Shown here: positions 36,158-46,535 of the stretch, one piece after another
Position numbering within the stretch: the first letter of the stretch is position 1
Layout of the letters: each line of letters begins with the position of its first letter
Assembly: GCF_004362715.1 (NCBI RefSeq)
Contig: NZ_SNYC01000004.1
Span: 124,001-188,000, forward strand
DNA: 64,000 bases
Reading direction: 5' to 3'
Source: Pedobacter metabolipauper
GTDB lineage: Bacteria; Bacteroidota; Bacteroidia; Sphingobacteriales; Sphingobacteriaceae
Notes under the pieces: model-generated
Seen by the model: the letters and a program-made list of their open reading frames with translations, nothing else
What the model was told of the DNA's origin: nothing
The model's database searches: none
Position numbers and translations under genes: made by a program

Positions 36158-37555
36158 TTATTTTAAGCTTCCTACCATATCTTCAGGTTTTACCCACTCA
36201 TCAAACTGTACTCCGGTCAATAAACCAAGCTCTATAGACGTTTCACGTAAGGTCTTATTTTCTTTATGTGCTTTCTTAGCAATCTTAGCCGCATTCTCAT
36301 AACCAACATGTGGATTTAATGCCGTAACCAGCATCAATGAATTTTCAAGGTGCTTTTTGATCTCCGGTAAATTTGGAAGAATACCCGCTGCACAATTGTC
36401 ATTGAATGAAACACAGGCATCGCCTAGTAATCTGCCCGACTGAAGTACGTTTGCCGCGATAACAGGCTTAAAAACATTCAATTCAAAATGTCCGTTACTA
36501 GCACCAATACCTACAGTAACATCATTACCCATCACCTGCGCACAAACCATGGTAAGCGCCTCGGGCTGGGTAGGATTAACCTTACCAGGCATAATTGACG
36601 ATCCCGGCTCATTATCAGGAATGATAATTTCACCAATTCCGCAGCGCGGACCAGAGCTTAGCATCCGGATATCATTTGCTATTTTCATTAACGAAATGGC
36701 ATTGCGTTTATAAGCAGCAGAAAGCTCAACCATTGCATCATGAGCAGCCAAAGCCTCAAATTTATTTGGTGCAGTAACAAAAGGCAGACCGGTTAACTCA
36801 GCAATTTTTTGAGCAACCAAAACATCATATCCTTTTGGTGTGTTTAAACCAGTTCCAACAGCTGTACCACCTAGAGCCAGTTCAGTGATCATTACCAATG
36901 CATTTTTCACGGCCCTGATCCCATTATCTATTTGCTGAACATAGCCAGAAAATTCCTGGCCAAGCGTCAACGGAGTAGCATCCATAAAATGCGTACGGCC
37001 GGTCTTAACAATCCCGCTAAACGCAGCAACTTTTGCACTTAAGGTATCGCGTAATTTCTCCAATCCCGGAATAGTGATCTCAACCGCTTGTTTGTATGCG
37101 GCAATATGCATTGCAGTTGGATAGGTATCATTAGAAGATTGAGATTTATTCACATCATCATTTGGATGCAGAACTTTCTTGTCATCACCCAGTTCACCAC
37201 CATTTAATACATGTGCACGATAAGCAATGACCTCATTGGCATTCATATTACTTTGCGTACCAGATCCCGTTTGCCAGATCACAAGCGGAAACTGATCATC
37301 CAGTTTTCCGGCAATCACCTCATCGCAAGCATTTGCAATTAATGCGGCCTTCTCAGCAGTTAAAACACCAAGCTCAGTATTGGCTAAAGCTGCAGCCTTT
37401 TTAAGATATCCAAATGCATGTATGATCTCCTTTGGCATAGAAGCCTCCGGACCAATTTTAAAGTTATTTCTTGAACGTTCAGTTTGAGCACCCCAATATT
37501 TATCAGCAGGCACTTTCACTTCACCCATCGTATCGTGTTCTATTCTAAAATCCAT
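36158..37555 (-). CDS. fumC: Class II fumarate hydratase
   Basis: Interconverts fumarate and L-malate in the TCA cycle as an iron-free homotetramer. The 465-residue protein has the N-terminal [21 protein letters not shown], the [12 protein letters not shown] and [12 protein letters not shown] substrate loops and the superfamily signature [13 protein letters not shown] with the catalytic serine. Length matches the family. An exact -7 box lies 19 nt before the ATG, and it heads an operon with the lipoprotein and possibly the nuclease. Confidence 0.97.
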   Translation of the reverse strand: MDFRIEHDTMGEVKVPADKYWGAQTERSRNNFKIGPEASMPKEIIHAFGYLKKAAALANTELGVLTAEKAALIANACDEVIAGKLDDQFPLVIWQTGSGTQSNMNANEVIAYRAHVLNGGELGDDKKVLHPNDDVNKSQSSNDTYPTAMHIAAYKQAVEITIPGLEKLRDTLSAKVAAFSGIVKTGRTHFMDATPLTLGQEFSGYVQQIDNGIRAVKNALVMITELALGGTAVGTGLNTPKGYDVLVAQKIAELTGLPFVTAPNKFEALAAHDAMVELSAAYKRNAISLMKIANDIRMLSSGPRCGIGEIIIPDNEPGSSIMPGKVNPTQPEALTMVCAQVMGNDVTVGIGASNGHFELNVFKPVIAANVLQSGRLLGDACVSFNDNCAAGILPNLPEIKKHLENSLMLVTALNPHVGYENAAKIAKKAHKENKTLRETSIELGLLTGVQFDEWVKPEDMVGSLK

Positions 37556-37574
37556 CGTTTTTTTGTTTATAGCG

Positions 37575-37582
37575 CAAATTTA
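37575..37582 (-). promoter_or_regulatory. -7 box TAAATTTG of fumC
   Basis: Exact TAnnTTTG on the minus strand, 19 nt before the fumC ATG. No -33 TTTG at the usual distance. Confidence 0.5.
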
Positions 37583-37750
37583 GGTTTTTTATACTTTTAA
37601 TGTGCCCTTAATTGTCAGATGTTTAATACACCGTGAAAAAAATTCTATCTCAATAGGTATGGATACCCGGTAAATAGCAGACTTTACTAAGTAATGGTTT
37701 TAGAGTTCACTTTTTACATGCAGGTTTACAGAATAACAAATGCTATAATT

Positions 37751-39157
37751 ATGAAAAAACTTATTTGGCTGGCAGCATTGCTGGTTTATTCAACAGTTAC
37801 CCAGGCACAGCAAAAAGTAAAGATTACCGGCAAACTGTTAAACTGTACCAGCCGCGTACTGGAAATTTTGCCGTCTTCGGAAGCAGGGATTTTTGCCGAC
37901 AGCATCCTTGTAAATAGTGACGGTACATTTAGCTATGAAACTTTAGCAATCAACCAGCCTTTCAAAGCAGGCATCACCAACCGCAAACAAATACAGATTC
38001 AAATTTTCCTCGCTCCCGGTTACGACATTCAGATCAGTGCCGATGTGAAAGACCATACATCTGCAAGAGAGTCCATCAAATACTCAGGAAAAGGTGCTGC
38101 AGTAAATAAGTATTGGGAGCATTTACCGGTAAAAGGATTTATATCCGACACTGTAAAGTGGCAGCTTAAAGACGAGGACACTTATGCCAGGAAACAACGT
38201 GAAAGATTCGATAATAGAAAGAGGGCAGATGAAGTATTTAATGGAATAAAAAACGATCATTACGCTGCTTTTTTTAAACAGAGCGTATTAATCGATCAGC
38301 AATACAGTACAATACTCAACATACTCTATGAATATGCCTATCCCAACAACTATACTCCTGAACAAACGGACAAGTTAGTTAATAAGGTATTTCCAAAGTT
38401 CAAATGGACAGATTTGAATGAGGATAAAAATCTAACAAGTGGATTAGCCTGCTTTGTTATAAAAGACACCTACTTATACAGCGAACTGGAGAAAGACCGG
38501 AAAGCAAATAGAGAGACATCACCCACAGAAAAGATCATCCAGCTATATAAAGGTAAAGTACTCGATCATGCGCTTACAGATAATCTCAAAAACAAGATTC
38601 CTTTCATTGTAAAGTCTGATGAACTGGATCGTTTAACTGGTAACATAAATCTAATCAGCGCAGAAGATAAGAAGGCTATGCTGCTAAACATGGTCGCGAA
38701 AAGGAAGAAAACATTGTTTTCATTTCAGATTGGCAAACCAGCTCCTGATTTTAACTTACCAGATACCAGCGGAATATTGCACAGTCTAACCTCCCTAAAA
38801 GGCAAAGTAATTTATATCGATCTTTGGGCAAGCTGGTGTGGACCATGCGGGGAAGAAAACCCATATATGAATAAGGTATATCAGGAGTATAAGAATAACG
38901 ATAAGATTGCGTTCATCAGTATTGCAGTAAATGACAATACGACGAGGGCAAACCGGTATAAAATCTTAAAAGAGACCAAGCCGGAGTGGTTACAACTAGA
39001 AGATCAGGAGAACCAGGTCCAAGACCGGTATTTCGCCAATTCAATACCACGCTTTATAATAATAGATAAAGAAGGGAAAATGGTTGACCCCGATGCACCA
39101 AGGCCAAGTAACCCCGAGAAATTAAGAGCAATATTAAACACACAGATCAGCAAATAA
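37751..39157 (+). CDS. TlpA-type thioredoxin-like protein, exported
   Basis: A 468-residue protein with signal peptide MKKLIWLAALLVYSTVTQAQ, an N-terminal beta-rich domain (DUF4369-like, about 22-130), a helical middle region, and a C-terminal thioredoxin/AhpC-TSA domain with the redox motif WCGPC (in DLWASWCGPCGEE). Such multi-domain thioredoxins act in the periplasm as disulfide reductases or in redox homeostasis. The start at 37751 is chosen because the signal peptide begins there; a frame from 37694 adds 19 non-signal residues. It lies 1 nt before the histidine kinase gene, so the three genes form an operon. Confidence 0.9.
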   Translation: MKKLIWLAALLVYSTVTQAQQKVKITGKLLNCTSRVLEILPSSEAGIFADSILVNSDGTFSYETLAINQPFKAGITNRKQIQIQIFLAPGYDIQISADVKDHTSARESIKYSGKGAAVNKYWEHLPVKGFISDTVKWQLKDEDTYARKQRERFDNRKRADEVFNGIKNDHYAAFFKQSVLIDQQYSTILNILYEYAYPNNYTPEQTDKLVNKVFPKFKWTDLNEDKNLTSGLACFVIKDTYLYSELEKDRKANRETSPTEKIIQLYKGKVLDHALTDNLKNKIPFIVKSDELDRLTGNINLISAEDKKAMLLNMVAKRKKTLFSFQIGKPAPDFNLPDTSGILHSLTSLKGKVIYIDLWASWCGPCGEENPYMNKVYQEYKNNDKIAFISIAVNDNTTRANRYKILKETKPEWLQLEDQENQVQDRYFANSIPRFIIIDKEGKMVDPDAPRPSNPEKLRAILNTQISK

Positions 39158-39158
39158 A

Positions 39159-40925
39159 ATGAAAAAGATACTTGTTTTGTTGGCCCTTGTCTGTTTTATT
39201 ATAGAAACCAATGCACAGAAAAAAGACCTTCCGGCAGATACAACAGCAGAAGACACTAATGATAAATATTTCAAATTTATTGGAAGCATACGTTTAGACA
39301 TTCGTAAAGCAACAAAGGAGCAACTGGATTTCATCAAAAAAAAAGAAATACTTGATGCTATAAAAAAGGACCGGTTCTTATTTTTAGGAGACCCCTTGTT
39401 TAATGCAAATGCAGCCTTGGCTGTTCGCTTTGAAAAAAACACAGGCTCTGCAATTTATGAAGGCGTAAAAACAAGTATGGGAAATCGTGATATTCCGTCA
39501 ATAATTATTGACGGAAAGGCCGGTGTTGATTTTGCTTATGTATCAATTACCAAAGAAGATGCAAAAGATTACAGATATCACATTGTTCAAAACTTTAATA
39601 ACGAACTTGTACAATGGAAAACGCCAGATATATTTAGAACCACTAAAAATGGTAAAGCAGCATACGCTTATCTTGGAAAATTTGATTACCATCCTAACCA
39701 GGTGTTATTAGTTGAGATCTACAATATCAAGAATTATAGAAAGAGACATGCTATCGTTATAGATTGGAGAGAGATTAAACCTGCAAAACTATCCGTTGGG
39801 GTAGAAAGTATAAGAGATAATCTGTCAAGCCGGCCGGTTTACAGTTCCCTGGATGAATTAAATATCCATAAATATGAAAATTTCATAGAAACCACCGATC
39901 TTAACCATAAAAAATTCAGGATAAGTGACTCGCTGGTAAGGTTAAACATTTCATTGGGTAGAAGCGGGTCGTTTAATTATAATGTCAAATTAAAAAGAAC
40001 GATTAAAGGAACGACAGAGATTATAGATCTCTATGACTACCGCAGTCAATTATATGTATATAGAGAGTACTGGAAACTGCCAGGAGAATATGAACTGATC
40101 TTCACACCCAAGGTTTTCCCTCCCGGAGGCAAGTACATTAGTTTATTAAACGGTAAAGCGGCACATTATAAATTTACCGTATTGCCGCCGCTCAATCAAT
40201 CCATATTAATTACTTATAAAGAGTTTGCCTTAAGTATACTCAGCATAATCACCCTTGCAGGGCTTGTCATCTGGTACTTCATCCTGAGAAACCGGATCAG
40301 GCTAATTACTGAAAAACAGAAAAAAGAACTTGCCGTCATGCAGCTCAGTACCGTTCGGGCACAATTAAATCCACATTTTATGTTCAACGCCCTGGCAGGG
40401 ATACAAAACCTGATGAACAAGAATGATATCGATACAGCGAACCGTTACTTAGGTAAGTTTGCACGCCTAACAAGGAATGTATTGGATGAAAAAAGCAACG
40501 AACTGATTAGCATTGCAGATGAGAAGATGCTTTTAGATGATTACCTGCAAATGGAACAGTTGCGGTTTGGCTTTACTTACTCCATAAAGATTGATGATGA
40601 AATTAACGCCACTATTGCTGAAATTCCTGCAATGCTCTTACAGCCATTCGTAGAGAACGCCGTTAAACATGGAATTGCCGGGTTAAGTACTGATGGCAAA
40701 ATAGAGATCGCCATCACCAAAAAACAAAACAACCTGGTACTTCAGGTAAGTGATAATGGTAAAGGGTTCGACAGCACGTTAAATTATCCTACATTTGGTC
40801 TGAATTTATCAAAGAGCAGAATAGAATTGTTAAACACCATTTATAAAGATACACCTGCTGAACTCTCCATAAATTCATCAAATGAAGGTACTATAATTAC
40901 AATTTTACTAAAAGACTGGTTATAA
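39159..40925 (+). CDS. LytS/YesM-type sensor histidine kinase
   Basis: A 588-residue kinase of the His_kinase (PF06580) type. It has a signal-like N-terminus, a periplasmic domain of about 330 residues with no recognised fold, one TM segment (about 356-377), a short coiled coil, and the kinase core with phospho-His406 (in NPHFMFNAL) and the ATP-binding N-box LLQPFVENAVKHG and DNGKGFD. It overlaps its LytTR partner by one base (TAATG). The cis gene upstream is a periplasmic thioredoxin-like protein, suggesting it may sense envelope redox or folding stress; that is inference. Confidence 0.93.
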   Translation: MKKILVLLALVCFIIETNAQKKDLPADTTAEDTNDKYFKFIGSIRLDIRKATKEQLDFIKKKEILDAIKKDRFLFLGDPLFNANAALAVRFEKNTGSAIYEGVKTSMGNRDIPSIIIDGKAGVDFAYVSITKEDAKDYRYHIVQNFNNELVQWKTPDIFRTTKNGKAAYAYLGKFDYHPNQVLLVEIYNIKNYRKRHAIVIDWREIKPAKLSVGVESIRDNLSSRPVYSSLDELNIHKYENFIETTDLNHKKFRISDSLVRLNISLGRSGSFNYNVKLKRTIKGTTEIIDLYDYRSQLYVYREYWKLPGEYELIFTPKVFPPGGKYISLLNGKAAHYKFTVLPPLNQSILITYKEFALSILSIITLAGLVIWYFILRNRIRLITEKQKKELAVMQLSTVRAQLNPHFMFNALAGIQNLMNKNDIDTANRYLGKFARLTRNVLDEKSNELISIADEKMLLDDYLQMEQLRFGFTYSIKIDDEINATIAEIPAMLLQPFVENAVKHGIAGLSTDGKIEIAITKKQNNLVLQVSDNGKGFDSTLNYPTFGLNLSKSRIELLNTIYKDTPAELSINSSNEGTIITILLKDWL

Positions 40926-41668
40926 TGAATGTGATCCTTGTTGATGATGAACCTTCCAATATAGAAAACCTGCAGGCACTGCTCAACAGGCATTGCCGGC
41001 AGGTTCATATCCTCGCGACAGCTTTAGATATCGCTAGTGCAGCCAAACTGGCAAACATGCATCAGCCTGATCTGATTTTTCTCGACATCCAGATGGGACC
41101 GGAATCCGGCTTTGACCTTTTGAAGCTCCTGCCCAATAAATCCTTTGAGGTGATCTTTGTTACCGCTTATGACCAATATGGAATTCAGGCCGTAAAGTTT
41201 GCAGCATTAGATTATCTGCTAAAACCAGTAGATATCGACGAACTCATCTCTTCAGTAAACAAAGCCGCAATAAAACTCAAAGAAAAAACACAAAATAAAC
41301 AGCTCGACTTTTTACTAAGCCTGGTTCGGAAAGATGAAAAAAACCCGGTAAAAATTGCCTTACCGCAACTGCAGGAAATCAGGTATGTACAGATAAATGA
41401 TATTATCCGCTGTGAAGCATCAAATACCTATACCAGCTTCTTTTTGATCAACAGAGAAACAATCGTGGTTTCAAGATCCCTAAAAGAATATGCAGACATG
41501 CTGCAGCCACAGGGTTTTATTAGAAGCCACCAGTCACATCTTGTTAATCCGGCATTTGTAAAAAGCTGGCTCAAAGAGGATGGCGGTATCCTCTTATTAA
41601 CAGATGGTTATAAGATTCCGGTGTCCAAACCAAACCGGGAGCGTGTAAAAAACCTGTTGAATAAATAA
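40925..41668 (+). CDS. LytTR-family response regulator
   Basis: A 247-residue regulator with an N-terminal receiver domain (DDEPSN acidic pocket, phospho-Asp in LIFLDIQMG, FVTAYD, LLKPVD) and a C-terminal LytTR DNA-binding domain (about 140-245) with EASNTYTSF, SRSLKEY and FIRSHQSHLVN. It is the partner of the adjacent kinase, joined by a TAATG overlap that gives translational coupling. Targets unknown; the TlpA-like gene may be self-regulated. Confidence 0.95.
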   Translation: MNVILVDDEPSNIENLQALLNRHCRQVHILATALDIASAAKLANMHQPDLIFLDIQMGPESGFDLLKLLPNKSFEVIFVTAYDQYGIQAVKFAALDYLLKPVDIDELISSVNKAAIKLKEKTQNKQLDFLLSLVRKDEKNPVKIALPQLQEIRYVQINDIIRCEASNTYTSFFLINRETIVVSRSLKEYADMLQPQGFIRSHQSHLVNPAFVKSWLKEDGGILLLTDGYKIPVSKPNRERVKNLLNK

Positions 41669-41766
41669 GCTGTATTCCGGTATGGTTTACAATGTTTAAA
41701 ACTCTTTTGCGTTTAAAGACTTAATAATCCTTAATTTTCGGGCTTTTAAACTGTATCTACCCATTC

Positions 41767-42987
41767 ATGAATTATCGTAATATATTAGCCGTGGCTGCAA
41801 TGGCCACTTTTTTATTTACTGCCTGTTCCTCCAACTCGAAAAAAAGTGCAACGCTAAAAGAACCCAGTACCGAACGTACCATAGATGATGATAAAGCAGA
41901 TAGCCTGCTTTTAGTATATAATCCTGCCAAAGGCGATAAGTGGATCGCAGATTTTGTACAGAACCTCCATAAAAAATATGGCTTCAACGGCAATATGCTT
42001 GTCGCTAAAGATGGTAAGATCCTCTATGAAAAAGCAATTGGATGGGCCGATTATCTGCACCGCGACAGTCTTAAAATAAATTCAGAATTTGAACTTGCCT
42101 CGGTAACCAAAACATTTACAGGAACAGCCATCATGCAGCTGATCGAAAGAGGAAAGCTTTCTTTAACCGATGATGTTAAAAAGTTCTATCCCAACTTTCC
42201 TTATGAAGGGATTAATGTCAAATTACTGCTTACCCACCGCAGCGGAATGATGAACTACGTTTATTTTACAGATGGCATTTGGAAAGATAAGAAAAAACCA
42301 ATGAGTAATGTCGACGTGATGAACCTGATTGCCGAGCATAAACCCAACCGGTATGCTAAGCCAGACACCCGTTTTCATTATAACAATTCCAACTACATGG
42401 TACTTGCTGCCATTATAGAAAAAGTAACCGGCAAGCCCTATGCAGATTACATGATGGAAAATATCTTCAAACCATCAGGCATGAAAAATACACATGTATA
42501 TTCTACAACAGTTTATCCAAAGATCCCTGTTGATGTAGTAGGGCATGACCGCACCTGGAGATACTCAGTAGTGCAGAATTTTTTGGACGGGCCAGTTGGT
42601 GATAAAGGAATCTACAGCACCCTGCATGATCTTTTATTATTTGATAAATCTCTGAAAAACGGAAGACTGCTAAAAAAAGCAAGCCTGGATTCTGCTTATA
42701 AAGGTCACAACAAACCCATCAACGGACACTTTAATTACGGCTATGGCTGGAGAATCTTCGATGGCGATCAGGGAAGAAAAGTGGTATACCATACCGGATG
42801 GTGGCATGGTTTCAGACATATTTATGTACGTGATGTACAGAAGAATATTGTCATCATATTTTTAGGAAACCTGACCAATGGAAGTTTAATGCATCTGGAT
42901 GAACTTTATAAGCACTTAAACACACCAGTTATCCGTAAAGGTGCTTATTCTGGTACAGGATCTTTGCCAGGAAGTGACGAGGATTAA
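41767..42987 (+). CDS. Beta-lactamase-fold serine hydrolase, lipoprotein
   Basis: A 406-residue class-C beta-lactamase-like protein with lipobox LFTAC (Cys20). The catalytic SxxK is Ser112-Val-Thr-Lys115 in LASVTKTFTG, the YxN element is in HYNNSNYM, and the HTG motif (YHTGWWHG) replaces KTG. Such proteins are D-amino-acid peptidases or esterases rather than true beta-lactamases. It is at the outer membrane or periplasm and its stop abuts that of recG. No promoter box was identified in 41669-41766. Confidence 0.93.
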   Translation: MNYRNILAVAAMATFLFTACSSNSKKSATLKEPSTERTIDDDKADSLLLVYNPAKGDKWIADFVQNLHKKYGFNGNMLVAKDGKILYEKAIGWADYLHRDSLKINSEFELASVTKTFTGTAIMQLIERGKLSLTDDVKKFYPNFPYEGINVKLLLTHRSGMMNYVYFTDGIWKDKKKPMSNVDVMNLIAEHKPNRYAKPDTRFHYNNSNYMVLAAIIEKVTGKPYADYMMENIFKPSGMKNTHVYSTTVYPKIPVDVVGHDRTWRYSVVQNFLDGPVGDKGIYSTLHDLLLFDKSLKNGRLLKKASLDSAYKGHNKPINGHFNYGYGWRIFDGDQGRKVVYHTGWWHGFRHIYVRDVQKNIVIIFLGNLTNGSLMHLDELYKHLNTPVIRKGAYSGTGSLPGSDED

Positions 42988-45093
42988 TTAAGAGATCTTA
43001 TCAAAAGCAATCCCTCTGCTTCTCTTGCTGAGATAAGTTCGCAATAAACTATTTTGAGGCTGCTCCAGGTTAGAATCCTTGGCAAGTATTTCGATAACCG
43101 TACTTCTGGCTTCCTGTAAGATCAGCTGGTCTTTTGCCAGATCTGCAATCTTAAGATCAAGAACTCCGCTTTGCTGTGTACCAGAAATGTCTCCCGGACC
43201 ACGAAGCTGGAGATCAATCTCTGAGATCTCAAAGCCATTATTGGTTTTTACCATGGTCTCTAAACGAAGTTTCCCGTCTTTACTCAGCTTATTGCCCGAC
43301 ATTAAAATACAGAAAGATTGCTCAGCACCTCTGCCCACCCGACCGCGAAGCTGGTGAAGCTGTGATAGACCAAACCGTTCTGCATTTTCAATGACCATCA
43401 CAGAAGCATTCGGAACGTTTACCCCGACCTCAATTACTGTAGTAGCCACCATGATCTGGCTTTTACCAGTAATAAACCGCTGCATTTCATACTGCTTGTC
43501 GGCATTGCTCATCTTTCCATGAACAATACTGATCTGATAATCCGGCAATGGGAACTGGTAACCCATCTGCTCAATACCAGCTTCAAGGTGCAGAAGGTCT
43601 AATTTTTCACTTTCTTTAATGAGGGGATAAACTACATATACCTGTCGCCCCTTTGCAATTTCCTGCTTCATAAAACCAAACATCCGCAGTCGCTGGCCTT
43701 CATAAAGATGTTTAGTCTCTATTGGTTTTCTGCCTGCCGGAAGCTCATCAATGATAGAGACATCCAGATCACCATACATGGTCATGGCCAAGGTGCGTGG
43801 TATGGGGGTAGCGGTCATTACAAGTATGTGTGGCGGAACCACATTTTTCCTCCAAAGTTTAGCGCGTTGTTCCACACCAAAACGATGCTGCTCATCAATT
43901 ACAACAAGCCCCAGATCTTTAAAAACCACCTTATCCTCTATCAGTGCATGCGTGCCAACAAGGACATGGATTTCTCCATCTTCCAGCTCCTTATGCAGTA
44001 TGGTTCGTTGTTTTTTAGTAGTGCTTCCGGTCAGTATGGCAACCTTAACCAGACCATCACCAAGCAGATCAACGATAGATTGATAATGCTGGCGTGCCAG
44101 GATTTCCGTAGGGGCCATCATACAAGCTTGGTACCCATTGTCATTTGCCAGCAGCATGCTCATCAACGCGACAACAGTCTTGCCACTTCCAACATCACCT
44201 TGCACTAAACGATTCATCTGAATGCCTCGCTGGGTATCCAGACGGATTTCTTTGATCACCCTTTTTTGTGCATTGGTCAGCTCAAAAGGAAGGATCTCTT
44301 TATAAAAAGTATTTACCTTTTCACCGACAATACTAAAGAAGTGACCTTTAAATTTACGTTCCCTAAGCTGTTTATTATGAAGCAGCTGAAGCTGGATGAA
44401 AAACAACTCTTCAAATTTTAAACGACGCTCCGCTTCCTTAAGTGACTTTACATCTTTTGGAAAATGAATATTTAAAATGGATTCCTTACGGGTGATCATT
44501 TTATATTTTTCCAGGATATATGGAGGGATAGTTTCCCGGATCTCGGCCAGATGCTGTTCAATCAATATAGCCTGCAGCTTCTGTATGCCCCTGCTGTCCA
44601 AAAAAAACTTCTTAAGCTTTTCTGTTGAATGGTAAACAGGCTGTAGCCTTAAATTACCAGTCACCGTTGCCGGCCTTGGATAATGCTCCAGCTCTGGATG
44701 CGAAATGCTAAAAGTCCCGTTAAATAAGGAAGGCTTTCCAAACACAATATAAACCTTTCCCTTACTTACATGATCATCCACCCATTTCAGGCTTTGAAAC
44801 CACACCAGTTCAATAGATCCGGTTTCATCAGTAAGCCGGGCAACAATCCGTTTCTTATGCTTTTCACCAATTTGTTCTTTACTGGTTATCCTGCCCAGTA
44901 TTTGTACATAGGGCAATTCAGGATCTAACTCATTGATCTTATAGAAGCGGGTTCTGTCTATATAACGGAAAGGAAAATAGCTAATCAGCTGCTCGTAAGT
45001 AAAGATACCCAACTCTTTCTGAAAAAGTTCAGCACGTTTAGGTCCTACGCCCTTAAGAAATTCAATAGTCGTATCTAGAGTTGCAGCAAACAA
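42988..45093 (-). CDS. recG: ATP-dependent DNA helicase RecG
   Basis: RecG remodels stalled forks and D-loops. The 701-residue protein has the N-terminal wedge/OB domain (about 1-200; GVGPKRAELFQKELGI), Walker A GDVGSGKTVVA, DEQH box in VIDEQHRFGVEQR, MTATPIPRTLAM, and the helicase C-terminal RGRVGRG motif. Length is in the family range (about 690-700). It is the last gene of the operon that starts with the small membrane protein at 46528, 4 nt after the EamA-like gene. Confidence 0.97.
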   Translation of the reverse strand: MFAATLDTTIEFLKGVGPKRAELFQKELGIFTYEQLISYFPFRYIDRTRFYKINELDPELPYVQILGRITSKEQIGEKHKKRIVARLTDETGSIELVWFQSLKWVDDHVSKGKVYIVFGKPSLFNGTFSISHPELEHYPRPATVTGNLRLQPVYHSTEKLKKFFLDSRGIQKLQAILIEQHLAEIRETIPPYILEKYKMITRKESILNIHFPKDVKSLKEAERRLKFEELFFIQLQLLHNKQLRERKFKGHFFSIVGEKVNTFYKEILPFELTNAQKRVIKEIRLDTQRGIQMNRLVQGDVGSGKTVVALMSMLLANDNGYQACMMAPTEILARQHYQSIVDLLGDGLVKVAILTGSTTKKQRTILHKELEDGEIHVLVGTHALIEDKVVFKDLGLVVIDEQHRFGVEQRAKLWRKNVVPPHILVMTATPIPRTLAMTMYGDLDVSIIDELPAGRKPIETKHLYEGQRLRMFGFMKQEIAKGRQVYVVYPLIKESEKLDLLHLEAGIEQMGYQFPLPDYQISIVHGKMSNADKQYEMQRFITGKSQIMVATTVIEVGVNVPNASVMVIENAERFGLSQLHQLRGRVGRGAEQSFCILMSGNKLSKDGKLRLETMVKTNNGFEISEIDLQLRGPGDISGTQQSGVLDLKIADLAKDQLILQEARSTVIEILAKDSNLEQPQNSLLRTYLSKRSRGIAFDKIS

Positions 45094-45097
45094 ACCG

Positions 45098-46009
45098 TTA
45101 AATATTTTTTCTCTTAAATGTAAGGATATCTTTTAGTATGCCCCAATTAAATATAAGAACAGATGCAACCAGCAATGAATAAGCAAATAGTTTATTCGGG
45201 TCCAGTGTTTCATTAAAATATAAAATGGCCACAATAAAAGCGATAGTCGGATTGATGTAAATGATGATCCCTAGCGTAGAAGAAGGAATGCCAATGAGTG
45301 CATATAAACTTAAAAATAAAGGAATGATGGTAAACAACAATGCAATAATAACAATGTTGCCCCAAAACAAAGTTTCTACGGGAAAAGACTCATGATGGTA
45401 CAAATAAAAAGGAAGCATCATCAGAACAGCCATTGCAATTTGAACAGCCAATACATGCAATTTATCAAGGTGCTGCATCTTACGCTGAATAATGAGATAT
45501 AAGGCGTACAATAGTGCAATTACCACAGACCATAGCACTTCTATAAAAGATCCGGTAGCGAGCAGGATAATGCTAACCAGTGCAATTAATAAAGAGAATA
45601 GTTGTAATCTGGACAATTTCTCCTTTAAAAGAATAAAACCACCAAAAGCCGTGATCAGCGGACAAACCATATAAGCAAATGCAGCAGACTGTAAGCTGAC
45701 GTTATTAACCGCATAAATGAAGGTATACCAATTTAAAACCAGCAAGGCTGTTGCGCCGGTAACCTGGAGCAAAACGAGCTTTCTTTCTCGCAATGAAACA
45801 GAAGACAGGTAAGCCAAGTCGGCTTTAAGCTGCTTCCTCCTGAACATAAAGATGGCAATCCAAATGAGTACGAGTGAAGTAAATACCCGGTAATAAAGAA
45901 TTTCATCAGAAGCGTATGCTTTCAGGTTTCTTAGAGGAATAGAGAAAAAACCCCAAATACTAACAGAGAGAATGGCTGCAAAGAAATACTTCAGGTTTGA
46001 TTTAGGCAA
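45098..46009 (-). CDS. EamA-family transporter (RarD-like)
   Basis: A 303-residue drug/metabolite-transporter-superfamily protein with ten hydrophobic segments in two five-helix repeats. The early motifs (SVSIWGFFSIPLRNLKAY and EILYYRVFTSLVLIW) are like RarD-type members. It would export a small metabolite across the inner membrane; substrate unknown. It lies 1 nt after ridA and 4 nt before recG in a compact operon. Confidence 0.88.
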   Translation of the reverse strand: MPKSNLKYFFAAILSVSIWGFFSIPLRNLKAYASDEILYYRVFTSLVLIWIAIFMFRRKQLKADLAYLSSVSLRERKLVLLQVTGATALLVLNWYTFIYAVNNVSLQSAAFAYMVCPLITAFGGFILLKEKLSRLQLFSLLIALVSIILLATGSFIEVLWSVVIALLYALYLIIQRKMQHLDKLHVLAVQIAMAVLMMLPFYLYHHESFPVETLFWGNIVIIALLFTIIPLFLSLYALIGIPSSTLGIIIYINPTIAFIVAILYFNETLDPNKLFAYSLLVASVLIFNWGILKDILTFKRKNI

Positions 46010-46010
46010 A

Positions 46011-46391
46011 TTAAGATTTATAAGCGGTAACAGAGATCTCGATGTTTACGCCTTTAGGCAATCCTTTTACAGCAAGTGTTTCACGTGCAGGGAAATTACC
46101 TTCAAAATACGATCCGTATATTTCGTTGATCTCCGCAAAAAGATCCATATCAGAAAGAAAGATAGTCACTTTAACAACGTCTTCAAAACCATAACCAGCT
46201 TCTAACAGAACAGCCTTAATATTTCTCATTACCTGGTGCGTCTCATCGGCAACAGAAGATTTGATAACATCACCTGTTTCAGGATTTATAGCAACTTGTC
46301 CGGATAAAAACAAAAAACCGTTTGCAATTACGGCTTGGCTATATGGACCAATAGGAGCTGGAGCATTTGTAGTGTTTACTATTTTGTTCAT
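46011..46391 (-). CDS. ridA: RidA family reactive-imine deaminase
   Basis: RidA hydrolyses 2-aminoacrylate and related imines released by PLP enzymes. The 126-residue protein has APAPIGPYSQAV, FLSGQVAINPETG, the AVLLEAGYGFEDVVKVTIFLSDM segment and the active-site Arg in FPARETLAVKGLPKG with the conserved C-terminal IEISVTAY. Length is standard. Its ATG overlaps the TGA of a 46-residue membrane protein gene upstream by four bases (ATGA). Confidence 0.96.
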   Translation of the reverse strand: MNKIVNTTNAPAPIGPYSQAVIANGFLFLSGQVAINPETGDVIKSSVADETHQVMRNIKAVLLEAGYGFEDVVKVTIFLSDMDLFAEINEIYGSYFEGNFPARETLAVKGLPKGVNIEISVTAYKS

Positions 46392-46528
46392 TTTAATAAG
46401 ATCAAGTCAATCAGTTTCCACAATACCCCTGCAGCAAATACAATAATAGCTGTTGCATTAATAATGTGCATTATTTTAATGTTAATATTAGTCGGCCTGT
46501 TCGGGTCCTTTTTTCTAAAAAGATACAT
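46388..46528 (-). CDS. 46-residue membrane protein (DUF6728-like)
   Basis: A short gene starting MYLFRKKDPNRPTNINIKIM with a single hydrophobic helix (about 24-44, NATAIIVFAAGVLWKLIDLIL). The FRKKDPNRPTN block resembles the small DUF6728 proteins of Bacteroidota, from recall. Its ATG is 7 nt after an exact TACATTTG -7 box, and its TGA overlaps the ridA start (ATGA), so it is translated in the ridA-eamA-recG operon. It is too short for routine gene finders and easily missed. Function unknown. Confidence 0.75.
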   Translation of the reverse strand: MYLFRKKDPNRPTNINIKIMHIINATAIIVFAAGVLWKLIDLILLK

Positions 46529-46535
46529 CTGGTTA

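Noticed and set aside
43708..44208. 166-residue plus-strand frame inside recG
   Set aside because: Opposite strand of a complete, highly conserved helicase; no motif and no promoter.
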